Part shown: in pieces, positions 44,753 to 53,052 of the stretch
How the letters are laid out: every line of letters starts with the position of its first letter
How positions within the stretch are numbered: position 1 is the first letter of the stretch
NCBI GenBank assembly: GCA_039028975.1
Contig: JBCCHB010000032.1
Span: 1 to 64,000, forward strand
DNA length: 64,000 bases
Direction: 5' to 3'
From: JAHBNG01 sp039028975
GTDB lineage: Bacteria; Chloroflexota; Anaerolineae; Caldilineales; Caldilineaceae
Program-made: the position numbers and the translations under genes
Notes under the pieces: model-generated
What the model was told of the DNA's origin: nothing
What the model saw: the letters and a program-made list of their open reading frames with translations, nothing else
The model's database searches: none

Positions 44753-47368
44753 CTACAGCCGATAGATACCATTCTTTTTAACAAACTTGATGATTGATGT
44801 CAACATACCGCTCTCAGGCTCCCAGACACCCCGAACGAAGAGGGAACCGGTATGTACATTTGATTGGGTCGCCAATGAGAGACCATATGGACTACCGTCA
44901 CTAAAGATCCAGCGATCTTGAAAAGCATCTTCTTGATGAAGTTGTTTGAGGGCAGTGCCATCAGAAGAGGATGGCTCAATCAAGCGGATCAGAAGGGGCT
45001 CCTTTAGGCGTAAAGGCTTAAGCCCGGAGAGAAGTTGCTTCTGTTGGTCACAATGGTGGCTCTTGCCCATTTCAACTTCTTGATTTGCTAGAATAGAAAC
45101 GCGACAGGCGATCACTGCAGTGGCTAACCTAGGCTCTTCGCCTACCATCCAAATCCAACTGCCAGCAGCCAGTTCTGTCAGCTTGTCACCTGGCTCAAAA
45201 GTGCGCTGGATAGCGATTCGTTTTTCGTCTGGCAGCCAAGGAAGAGCAGCGGATAAATGAATTGTTGATGTCTTCTCTGAGATGTATGCACTCTCCAGCT
45301 TACCCACAAAGAGAAACAGCGGATTGGTGGGCAAGAGGCCCTGCTTTGGATTCGTAGATGAGAGCTGACTCGGTACAGTGGTGGACTCGGCGGCCAACTT
45401 CTTGTAAAGGATTGGATCATAACCAAAGTGCTGTAGTTGAGTAATCGTTGCACTGGTCTGTATGCCAGAGATATCCCCGAAATCGCCATACTGAATTTCG
45501 GTCAGTACCGGCTCAGCCACTGGATAGATTACAGGCACAGAATATTCCCCAATGGCTTGGCCTAATTCTGCTAAACGGAGAGCGGATTCACGCCTTTCCG
45601 CCGCGCTTGCACCATGATTGAAGGAGTGGAGATAGGGGTTCAGTGCCTTGGTCAACCAATCCGTAGAGAGATAAGAAAGTGACCCTTCATAGTGGACCGT
45701 CCCTCGGATGAGAAAGAGAGTCATTAAGAGTAGTAGAATTGCTATAGAGGCAATCGACATGCTGAACAAGCGGCTCTTCGAGCGTACTTGCCGCCCGATA
45801 GAGCGCGCTCTTGCCTGATTAACTGCCTGGAACGGCTCGTCTTGCCTTATGCGATTGTTAATGTCATCAAGCAAATTTTCGTTGATCAGTAACTCGATAG
45901 ACGGGTCGGAAAGGAGCACATACTCTGCCGTCATCGCGCGATTGATTCGCTCTTTGGCAAGTCGCTGCCACCGAATTCGTCCGCCAAGCCAATCGTGCCA
46001 CGTTTGCTTCGCATTGGAGGACCACTGATTGGCCAAATCGACAATGGAAACGACAAGTTGCTCGGATTGTTCTTCTGTCAGCCCATGGGTCGTGGCGGCA
46101 TTGGTCAGTTGCCTCAGGATCTTTGGATAGTTACAGTGCCAGGATTCTGGTCGGTAGCTTTGCATGGCATTTAGCAGGTGGCAGAGGGCCTGAGCACACA
46201 AGCGCTGGTCACCGGCATGATAAAGCCGACGAGCATACAACTGTTGTGAAGAAACCAAATGATTCTTAGCGGACATGTGGGAGACGGCGAAAAAATCTTT
46301 ACATAGAGAGATGGTATAATTCAATTCCAGCGTTAACAGATGAGACTGGACCTGCTTTAGTTTGGCAGCCAATCGATATTCACATTCGCTATTCAAAAAT
46401 CCCAACACATCTCTTAGTGCATCATAGAGTGGCTCTAGGTCGGTAGACCACTTCAAATGAGTTTGAGGAGAGAGAAGCATGGCATTTGCAAATGCAATAT
46501 ATTCCTGCTTCAAGGCATAAAGCTGACTTGCACGACGATCCATATGCCAGACTTCATCTGCCGGAAGCTGCATCAATTCAATGGTTGCGGAGAGGAAGAC
46601 CGTTGGATCTTCAATGGCATCTGGCGCTGTATCATACGTATTTGGCCTAGGTTTAAGGGACGACAGGGCATCATAATGAATAGCGAGAAGCGAATTTATC
46701 GTCTGATAATCATCCTGATGGGTAATCCAGCCAATCTCCGCCAACTGCTCAGGAGGAATAACTACGCCGCGCTGGTCAATAGCCGATAAGCTAGTAAACG
46801 AAAAGAGAAGAGTTTGCCATTTGGTATAGTAATGGTGACGTAGATCGGCAATGAGTGCCTGTAAAGTTGGTTGTTCATCATACTGAAGGGGTGCTGGAAG
46901 TTCAATGAAGAGGTGTCCCCACTGGCCCCGTTTGGATTGGGCATCGGCTCGAACGAGGCTGCGCGTAAATTGGATCACTTGTCCACTATTGGCTTGCCAG
47001 TTGAGATCAACAATCTCAGCCTCGGAAACAGCTCTTACCTCAATACCAATCTTCTTCAGTTGACGATCTAAGTGGGTTCCAAAATCAGTTTCGCGCTCGC
47101 TGGGTGCATCAGGCCTTGGAAGATCCATACGTGGCTGCAATTCATTCGTATTGATATCTAAATCAGCGCGAGTACCCTTCTGGGGAATTGTTGTACCTTC
47201 AACTTCATTTCGTTTCTCGCCCTCCTTTTCTGAAGGCAACTTTCTCCATCGGCGATTCGTCTCTCCAGTTAACTGGCTTCGGCCACGGGAGGGATGCAAC
47301 TGAGTCTGCGAGTTTGCAGCATTCTTTACACTTTGATTGGGGGATACCTTAGGGTTCGGCTTCTGCAT
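44753..47368 (-). CDS. PP2C-less paralogue: helical region, membrane helix, ectodomain
   Basis: ATG at 47368 chosen (GGAAGG eight bases upstream; the frame opens with TTG at 47398). 871 residues. It has no phosphatase domain. The helical part (about 80-530) parallels the second helical region of the PP2C paralogues (LFIELPAPLQYDEQPTLQALIADL against LVFEQLWYLEIYSDQNTLHDV). One transmembrane helix (IASIAILLLLMTLFLI) precedes an ectodomain whose NPLFLFVG and GSWIWMV parallel DPLFLVVG and GSWFWIL in the full-length paralogue. It has the ectodomain that the neighbouring pseudo-PP2C lacks. Function unknown; probably a heteromeric partner. Confidence 0.75.
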   Translation of the reverse strand: MQKPNPKVSPNQSVKNAANSQTQLHPSRGRSQLTGETNRRWRKLPSEKEGEKRNEVEGTTIPQKGTRADLDINTNELQPRMDLPRPDAPSERETDFGTHLDRQLKKIGIEVRAVSEAEIVDLNWQANSGQVIQFTRSLVRADAQSKRGQWGHLFIELPAPLQYDEQPTLQALIADLRHHYYTKWQTLLFSFTSLSAIDQRGVVIPPEQLAEIGWITHQDDYQTINSLLAIHYDALSSLKPRPNTYDTAPDAIEDPTVFLSATIELMQLPADEVWHMDRRASQLYALKQEYIAFANAMLLSPQTHLKWSTDLEPLYDALRDVLGFLNSECEYRLAAKLKQVQSHLLTLELNYTISLCKDFFAVSHMSAKNHLVSSQQLYARRLYHAGDQRLCAQALCHLLNAMQSYRPESWHCNYPKILRQLTNAATTHGLTEEQSEQLVVSIVDLANQWSSNAKQTWHDWLGGRIRWQRLAKERINRAMTAEYVLLSDPSIELLINENLLDDINNRIRQDEPFQAVNQARARSIGRQVRSKSRLFSMSIASIAILLLLMTLFLIRGTVHYEGSLSYLSTDWLTKALNPYLHSFNHGASAAERRESALRLAELGQAIGEYSVPVIYPVAEPVLTEIQYGDFGDISGIQTSATITQLQHFGYDPILYKKLAAESTTVPSQLSSTNPKQGLLPTNPLFLFVGKLESAYISEKTSTIHLSAALPWLPDEKRIAIQRTFEPGDKLTELAAGSWIWMVGEEPRLATAVIACRVSILANQEVEMGKSHHCDQQKQLLSGLKPLRLKEPLLIRLIEPSSSDGTALKQLHQEDAFQDRWIFSDGSPYGLSLATQSNVHTGSLFVRGVWEPESGMLTSIIKFVKKNGIYRL

Positions 47369-47549
47369 GATCTGGACCTTCCCAGTTGGGAAACTCAATA
47401 TTTGAATAAGAGCTTGGTGTGCAATGTATATCCTAATGTATAGATGAGTGCAAGGTTAATCAGAAATTAAATCTTATTCATGGCCGGATTCAGTATAGCA
47501 GGAGTTTGGAGGTTATTTGTAGACAGCTCATAGACGGTTACGGACATGC

Positions 47550-50500
47550 TCAATGTCTGAATTCAGCCTCATCTGCTACAAAAAAAATCTCACTCATCTG
47601 GGAGCCAGCCGGAAACCCACTTCCAATTAATCTAGCCTGCCACCGCTGTTGTGGCGTATAGATCACTCGGATGGATGGATTCAACTTATGTGTCTTGTCT
47701 GGATTTCCATTCGTTGTATAGGATTTCTTCTTTTTCTGAACAGAAAGAACTATGGACGAGCTAGGGCGGGTTTTCTTTCCATTGGCATACTTAAAATCTA
47801 CACCATTGGTAATTGTTTGGTTCGTGCGAATAGTGGATTTAACTTGCAGCACGTAAAAGGAAGCCCTTACGCTATTTACGATGCCAGAATTCCACATAAT
47901 ACGCTCGCCCGCAGGTTCAACTACGTCAGATAGATTAGAGCCACTAGAGTATACGATGAGCAGAATCATAATCAGTAATGACAAGAATCCAATTACATAT
48001 GCAGGCGTCCAGATTACTTTCCTCACGCTCCAGCTACCATCTGTCTCAGGTAGATTTGCTTTGATCAGTATATCTGCTACAGTAGAAGGGAATTTGTCGG
48101 CCTCCAAGTAACAGGCCAATTGATGATTTATATTGCCGATCCGATTTTCGCGATTAAAGAGCCAGTCCAGTAGGTTAGAATTAGGGTCGTCATGCCAACA
48201 ACCTATAAGTTCAACGACTCTCCGAGCGAGTTGTGAATAGAGTTCTTTGGGTAAATTGAGTGAAGTAAGCGCCTGCATGAGATAAACAATTGCTCTAGCA
48301 TAGTCGCGCCTAAAAAATCCTCTTTGAAGGGTCAACCCAGCCTTTAGTACTGATACAATCGCTTGGGCAACTGTTTCTCTACTATGCTTATGATAGTGCA
48401 ACCGCTGCTGAACTTCTAGGAATCCGACTTCATCAGGCGATTCATCTGTGTAATTAAAGTATCTGTCTATCAGACTTATCGCGTGCGATAGCTCAATTAG
48501 CTGTAAAAACTGAAGGATCTGTTTCAGTGGTAAGACCAGGGTCGGATTTACTTTGTTCAGCAGGGCTTGCCCAACGGCAGTCATGGCGTCTTGGAGAGAT
48601 TGTGACCATTCTTGTTTACTTTGGTTGGCTATCATTTCCTGGTAAGCCAGATTCAGATAAGCATGCTGTAGCTGCTCCAGTTGTTCAGCTCGCTCCGTAT
48701 TGCGCCAGGTCTCAGGAATTCTTAACGTCAACAGCTCAACGGCAACTGTCACAAGATAAAACGGAGAGGCAAAGTTCGGTCCTGATATCTGCACCATATC
48801 GCACTGGGGCTGAGCGTGAGTGATAGCGTCAGAATGAAGCTGCTGAATTTCCAAGGCAAATTTAAGTTCATTGCCAGCAATCCCTTTACGATTGGTTTTG
48901 TTGCTGCTACCATTGCTTACGGTCTTCAAGTATTCATAGCACCGTTGAGGTACCCACGTCTCTGAGTCAGGCTCTATCAAGATAAAGTCGATAGTCAGCA
49001 GATGGTCTAGCCACCGCTGGAAATAAATCTGTAATAGATCCGCGACCAAATCATGCAGGAGGCTCTCACTCGCATAAACCTCTGGATGAGGCAACTGCAT
49101 AAAGACCAACTTCCACTGTTTTGCCAATGCAGCCCGCTCTACTTCAATTAGCGTATGGGTTAACGCATCTAGCAATTCTGTTCTTATTGCTTTGGACTTT
49201 AAGTTGAGAATCGTTTGACTCTGCTCTGTGAGAGCTATGCTCGTTGTATTTAAATGGTTGGCAAATCTGTCCAACCTATTTCCATTTTGTGGCTCACTAT
49301 CAGGCTGGCTTGACTTTTTTTGTTCCTGAGCTGGTTGGGTGACAGCTCTTGCTATTTCTTGCTCTTGTTGACCCGGCTCAGTTGCGCTTTCAAATGAATT
49401 AGGAATAACTCGGAAGCGGGGTGCTTGCCCTAACGGAACTTCTAAAGCCTTCACAGAACGTTGGATGAGAACCTCAAGAGAGTCTGATTTGTCAACGGCT
49501 AAGGGCGGTACAAAGAGCATACGAAGCTTGTCAAGAGGGCCGTTTCCATCAGATGAGGGATTGGGCTGAGCAGCGATTTGCTGTAGGCAAAGCAGCGTTG
49601 TTTGAATTTGTTCAACGCTAGGACATTCTAAGCACAAGAGTTCTTTCAACCATTTATCAACTAGCCTAATGGCCTCATCAAGCCTATGTTGTTGCATCTC
49701 GTCGAGAATTGCTAGGGTCACCTGCCATGCTCGCAATCTTTGAGCGCGAGGGCCTTTTGCATACTCATCATATGTATCCCAAAGCCGATCCAGATCGCCA
49801 CCAGCCTCTAAATGATTTCCAGCTAGGAGCGATTGCTCGGCCCCGTCCATGAGGCAGTCTGTCGTTGGCGGTTGCATATGGATACGTTGTGGCTCAACAA
49901 AGACTTGGTTGGATGCTTCACTATTTGTCTCCTTATTTAGCTCTATATCTGTACCCTTTTTCGTACTCTTTACATCCAGCAGATCCCCCTTAGGTTCTGT
50001 ATATCTAGCAGGGTTGTTTACTGGGTTTGGCCAAGCAGGTTGGGTTAGCTGATTCGCATTCGTCTCATACGCCCTATTCTTATTGGACAGGGTGCGATCA
50101 AACGGTTCTGTGCCTTGCCTGCTGCTCATCATTGGCTCAGATGGTAAAATCGACTCTTTGATGAGGATATCAATATACTGTTGACGCGCCATACGGTCAT
50201 CTTGATGCAACAGATAGGATTCGACTGCATCAAGAGAGCGAAGCACAGCTTGCTTCTGGCGAGCTGCCAGGCCTGAAAGACTTTCATAGTTACGAAATCC
50301 TTGCTGGGCTGCAATAGACTTCTGTTCAATTTCACCTTGATCTGGTATTCCAACAGCTATCAGCCCCAGGTCGGAGCCAATCCCATGTTTATGTCCTCTT
50401 CCGTCAAGTTGGTTACGGTAGACGTCAAGCTCGTGGACAAGTCTTTGGGTGGTATGGGCAAAGTTGTCGCCGCGCAACTTATGGGCCAGCACAGTGGGCC

Positions 50501-51368
50501 ACCGAGCACCATATTTAAAGTGGAGAATATCGATCAATCCCTGGCAACAGAGGACAAATGTATCATCAGGGGATCCCTTCAGAACGATGGTTTGAACCGG
50601 TGGTCCATTCAGGCCATGGACGCCCAAAAAGTGACCGGGTTGAGGCTCCGATAGAACTTGAGCAGACGGGAATTTCGAACTGTCACCAGGAATTCGCAAA
50701 ATCCAAGAACTTCCTACTGATTTCAAAATGAGTTGTTCACCATGAATTAACAAGGCAGCGATTGAGGCCTGTAGGCCCACCATAGGCCAATGACATTCAG
50801 AACATAATGAGATTCCAGGCTTGCCTACAGTTTTATGATGCGCCCCATGGTTGCGGCTAGGGTTGCTCATCCAACCGTCTTCTGTTGCATCACATTGTCG
50901 GCAAATGAGGCGCTGATCCCAGTGGCTAAGTTGATGATGGGCGTGCATCAGCGCAGCCTGAAAATATTTCTCACGGTTCTCGTCTGAATCCATAACCACT
51001 GCGCTTGGATTGAGGCTTTCATAATAAGAGGTCGCCACTGCTCTGACGGCCATTTGACTGGCCTTTTGCCCATCTGCGCAGAGTGAGACACCATCGGCAA
51101 AGGCATAGAGCCGACCAGCCAAAGCCAGCGGAACGTTTAAAGAGCTTATGCCGTCATTTGGTTTGTTCTGTTCGTCTTGGTGATTTACAGGATTGGTGTG
51201 ATTTAGGTGACGTTCGTTGCGATGTAAATGAAAGTGGGGTATATTGGCAGGCCATATAGCGTCCTGTGAACCGTCGGCCTGATGGTGCACCCCTGGAAGA
51301 CCGTAACCGCCAACCAGTTCATCAGCATAGGGCATGATTCCAGAAGTAATATGTTGACTGTTGCTCAT
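47550..51368 (-). CDS. Degenerate PP2C (pseudophosphatase) paralogue with truncated ectodomain
   Basis: 1272 residues. PP2C fold about 15-350 with GSQD and ADGVSLCADG kept, but two metal-binding Asp are changed: VGDS is VGSS (Ser 220) and the C-terminal-motif DG is CQG (Gln 276). Phosphatase activity is therefore unlikely. A zinc-ribbon-like CxxC pair is inserted (C156/C159 and C189/C192). Linker about 390-500, helical repeats, transmembrane helix (VIGFLSLLIMILLIVYSS), then only the first strands of the Ig-like ectodomain (WQARLIGSGFPAGSQ) before the stop; the full-length paralogue continues about 350 residues. It probably acts as a phospho-reader or regulator of the intact PP2C. Confidence 0.85.
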   Translation of the reverse strand: MSNSQHITSGIMPYADELVGGYGLPGVHHQADGSQDAIWPANIPHFHLHRNERHLNHTNPVNHQDEQNKPNDGISSLNVPLALAGRLYAFADGVSLCADGQKASQMAVRAVATSYYESLNPSAVVMDSDENREKYFQAALMHAHHQLSHWDQRLICRQCDATEDGWMSNPSRNHGAHHKTVGKPGISLCSECHWPMVGLQASIAALLIHGEQLILKSVGSSWILRIPGDSSKFPSAQVLSEPQPGHFLGVHGLNGPPVQTIVLKGSPDDTFVLCCQGLIDILHFKYGARWPTVLAHKLRGDNFAHTTQRLVHELDVYRNQLDGRGHKHGIGSDLGLIAVGIPDQGEIEQKSIAAQQGFRNYESLSGLAARQKQAVLRSLDAVESYLLHQDDRMARQQYIDILIKESILPSEPMMSSRQGTEPFDRTLSNKNRAYETNANQLTQPAWPNPVNNPARYTEPKGDLLDVKSTKKGTDIELNKETNSEASNQVFVEPQRIHMQPPTTDCLMDGAEQSLLAGNHLEAGGDLDRLWDTYDEYAKGPRAQRLRAWQVTLAILDEMQQHRLDEAIRLVDKWLKELLCLECPSVEQIQTTLLCLQQIAAQPNPSSDGNGPLDKLRMLFVPPLAVDKSDSLEVLIQRSVKALEVPLGQAPRFRVIPNSFESATEPGQQEQEIARAVTQPAQEQKKSSQPDSEPQNGNRLDRFANHLNTTSIALTEQSQTILNLKSKAIRTELLDALTHTLIEVERAALAKQWKLVFMQLPHPEVYASESLLHDLVADLLQIYFQRWLDHLLTIDFILIEPDSETWVPQRCYEYLKTVSNGSSNKTNRKGIAGNELKFALEIQQLHSDAITHAQPQCDMVQISGPNFASPFYLVTVAVELLTLRIPETWRNTERAEQLEQLQHAYLNLAYQEMIANQSKQEWSQSLQDAMTAVGQALLNKVNPTLVLPLKQILQFLQLIELSHAISLIDRYFNYTDESPDEVGFLEVQQRLHYHKHSRETVAQAIVSVLKAGLTLQRGFFRRDYARAIVYLMQALTSLNLPKELYSQLARRVVELIGCWHDDPNSNLLDWLFNRENRIGNINHQLACYLEADKFPSTVADILIKANLPETDGSWSVRKVIWTPAYVIGFLSLLIMILLIVYSSGSNLSDVVEPAGERIMWNSGIVNSVRASFYVLQVKSTIRTNQTITNGVDFKYANGKKTRPSSSIVLSVQKKKKSYTTNGNPDKTHKLNPSIRVIYTPQQRWQARLIGSGFPAGSQMSEIFFVADEAEFRH

Positions 51369-51382
51369 TTGGGTTTCTACCT

Positions 51383-52759
51383 TCAGTATAAGTCAAGAAG
51401 CATTTTGCGGATAGACCGCAGACAATTTATGGATAATGTAAATCGGTGAAGGAGTCGGTTATGTCTTTTTGTCCAGAATGATCTGTCGGATCGATATCGG
51501 TGCGACCGTCGGCTCATCGATTGGAGTGGTGGTGGCTCATACGCAAAAGTGACGGTGAATTCTGGCAGTCCTTCGGCTATGATCACCAAATAGTACTCTC
51601 CGTCTTCGAGTAAGAGGCCATTGTTCCACTGTTTGGGTAAGTGCAGGGTCATGGTAAAATTGCCGTGGGAATCCAACTGGCATACGTGAATGCCTAAAGA
51701 CAGATTGTTCCCTGTTCCCACTTCATAAAGTCTGATGATCAGTTCTTTGTTCTCTGGAAATCCATGACCAGTTACCATTACAGTTCTAGCATTGTGCCCA
51801 CCTTGCTTCGCAGTGGCAACGGGCGTTGACTCTGTTAAGATTGATGGAGCAATCACAGAAGTTATGGGAACCGTAGGTGTAGACACAACGACGGTATGAC
51901 TAGGCGCCTCAGGTGATATAGCTCCATGTACATCTGCCTCAATCTGTGCTGTTTCGTGTTCCGGTGCTTGCAACGGAGTCTTTTTCCCGCTAGCTGTAGG
52001 TTGTTCCGGATCTGTGAGTTGTTCTGGGGCTGCGGGTTGCTCTGATGCGGTGGATATTGGTGCTGATGTTCCTGGCCCAATGCGCCATATCCAGAAAGCT
52101 AGAAAAATGACGACAAAATATAGCCCAACAGTGAGCAGCATGGGGTGGAGAAGATCCGTTTCGGTTTTGTCTTGAACGTAAGACGATCTAGCGTGGGCCG
52201 GTTTGTCTGGCTTAGGGTCTGTGTTGGCCCCTGTGTTGGGTCGTTGCGGCTGTATCTTCTTGGCGACCGCCGGCTTGGCCTGATTTTGGCCAATTGGCTG
52301 CGGAACCCGCTCTTGAGGCTCAGCCCTTGAGGCACTCTCTCTAGGGTTAGCCGGTTTCTGCTTGACGTGAACCCTTGGCGCTTGGCGCAACGTGGGTTTG
52401 GTCGTCTCTTCCTCCTGGCCGGTAGGTGGATGGGCGTTATCAGCCGCTTCACGTTTGACCAGAACAGTGGTGGCTTGCCCCAATCTAGGTTGGGTTGTCC
52501 CTTCGTCCTGTTCGGTACGTTGCTGAGTGGCTTTGTGCATTTGATGCATTGATTGGGCAGGACGTGCCTTCGCTGTTGGAAAGAAATCCGTCTTTATCTT
52601 TGGATCAGATTCGCGTTGGGATACAACACCATCCCAACGACCCTGCTGTTCATTGGAGGCGACGAAAATGCCATCGTCTCTGGCATTTTGGGCAGCATTG
52701 GAGAATTCGTTTTGTGGGGGAAACTGTCTGTCTGTCATGATTTTTTCAGCAGCAAGCAT
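51383..52759 (-). CDS. Single-pass membrane protein with Ig-like ectodomain; C-terminus probably frameshifted
   Basis: 458 residues as read; an alternative start is MTDRQ at 52738. Neither has a good ribosome binding site. Residues 1-205 are polar, Pro/Gln/Lys-rich and disordered; one transmembrane helix (LLTVGLYFVVIFLAFWIW) near 208-228; Pro/Thr linker; then an Ig-like module (VMVTGHGFPENKELIIRL ... EDGEYYLVI) shared with the two PP2C paralogues. The last 45 residues in frame are Arg/Ser-rich and unlike the rest, while a -1 shift at the CCACCACCA run (51528-51536) gives TTTPIDEPTVAPISIRQ and a stop at 51459, a more natural end. Ends 14 bases before the pseudo-PP2C gene. Confidence 0.65.
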   Translation of the reverse strand: MLAAEKIMTDRQFPPQNEFSNAAQNARDDGIFVASNEQQGRWDGVVSQRESDPKIKTDFFPTAKARPAQSMHQMHKATQQRTEQDEGTTQPRLGQATTVLVKREAADNAHPPTGQEEETTKPTLRQAPRVHVKQKPANPRESASRAEPQERVPQPIGQNQAKPAVAKKIQPQRPNTGANTDPKPDKPAHARSSYVQDKTETDLLHPMLLTVGLYFVVIFLAFWIWRIGPGTSAPISTASEQPAAPEQLTDPEQPTASGKKTPLQAPEHETAQIEADVHGAISPEAPSHTVVVSTPTVPITSVIAPSILTESTPVATAKQGGHNARTVMVTGHGFPENKELIIRLYEVGTGNNLSLGIHVCQLDSHGNFTMTLHLPKQWNNGLLLEDGEYYLVIIAEGLPEFTVTFAYEPPPLQSMSRRSHRYRSDRSFWTKRHNRLLHRFTLSINCLRSIRKMLLDLY

Positions 52760-53052
52760 TGCTAGTGGGCTTAGTGCTCGATTGAAATCGACATCTGTAC
52801 TTCCTGCGCAACGTAAGTATAGCAGAATTCATTACAGTATTTGACGACAGCTTAGGGATCGCCGATGGACAGTCGTAGACATGGCGTATCCAAATTGACC
52901 CAGTTGTGAGAGGAGAGGGTTAGGATCTAGCAGACAACGAAGTAACGAGGAGAAGGTTTGGAAACCTGGGGAGTGGTATATGTCATAGGGGTTTTGAAGA
53001 CCCATCGTGATGGTACTGCAAAATAGAACCAAAAATCGGGAGGCATGGGACA

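Noticed and set aside
47368..47550. The pseudo-PP2C gene and the PP2C-less gene as two halves of one broken gene
   Set aside because: Both contain the helical region and a membrane helix, so they overlap in content; this is duplication with loss and not a simple split.
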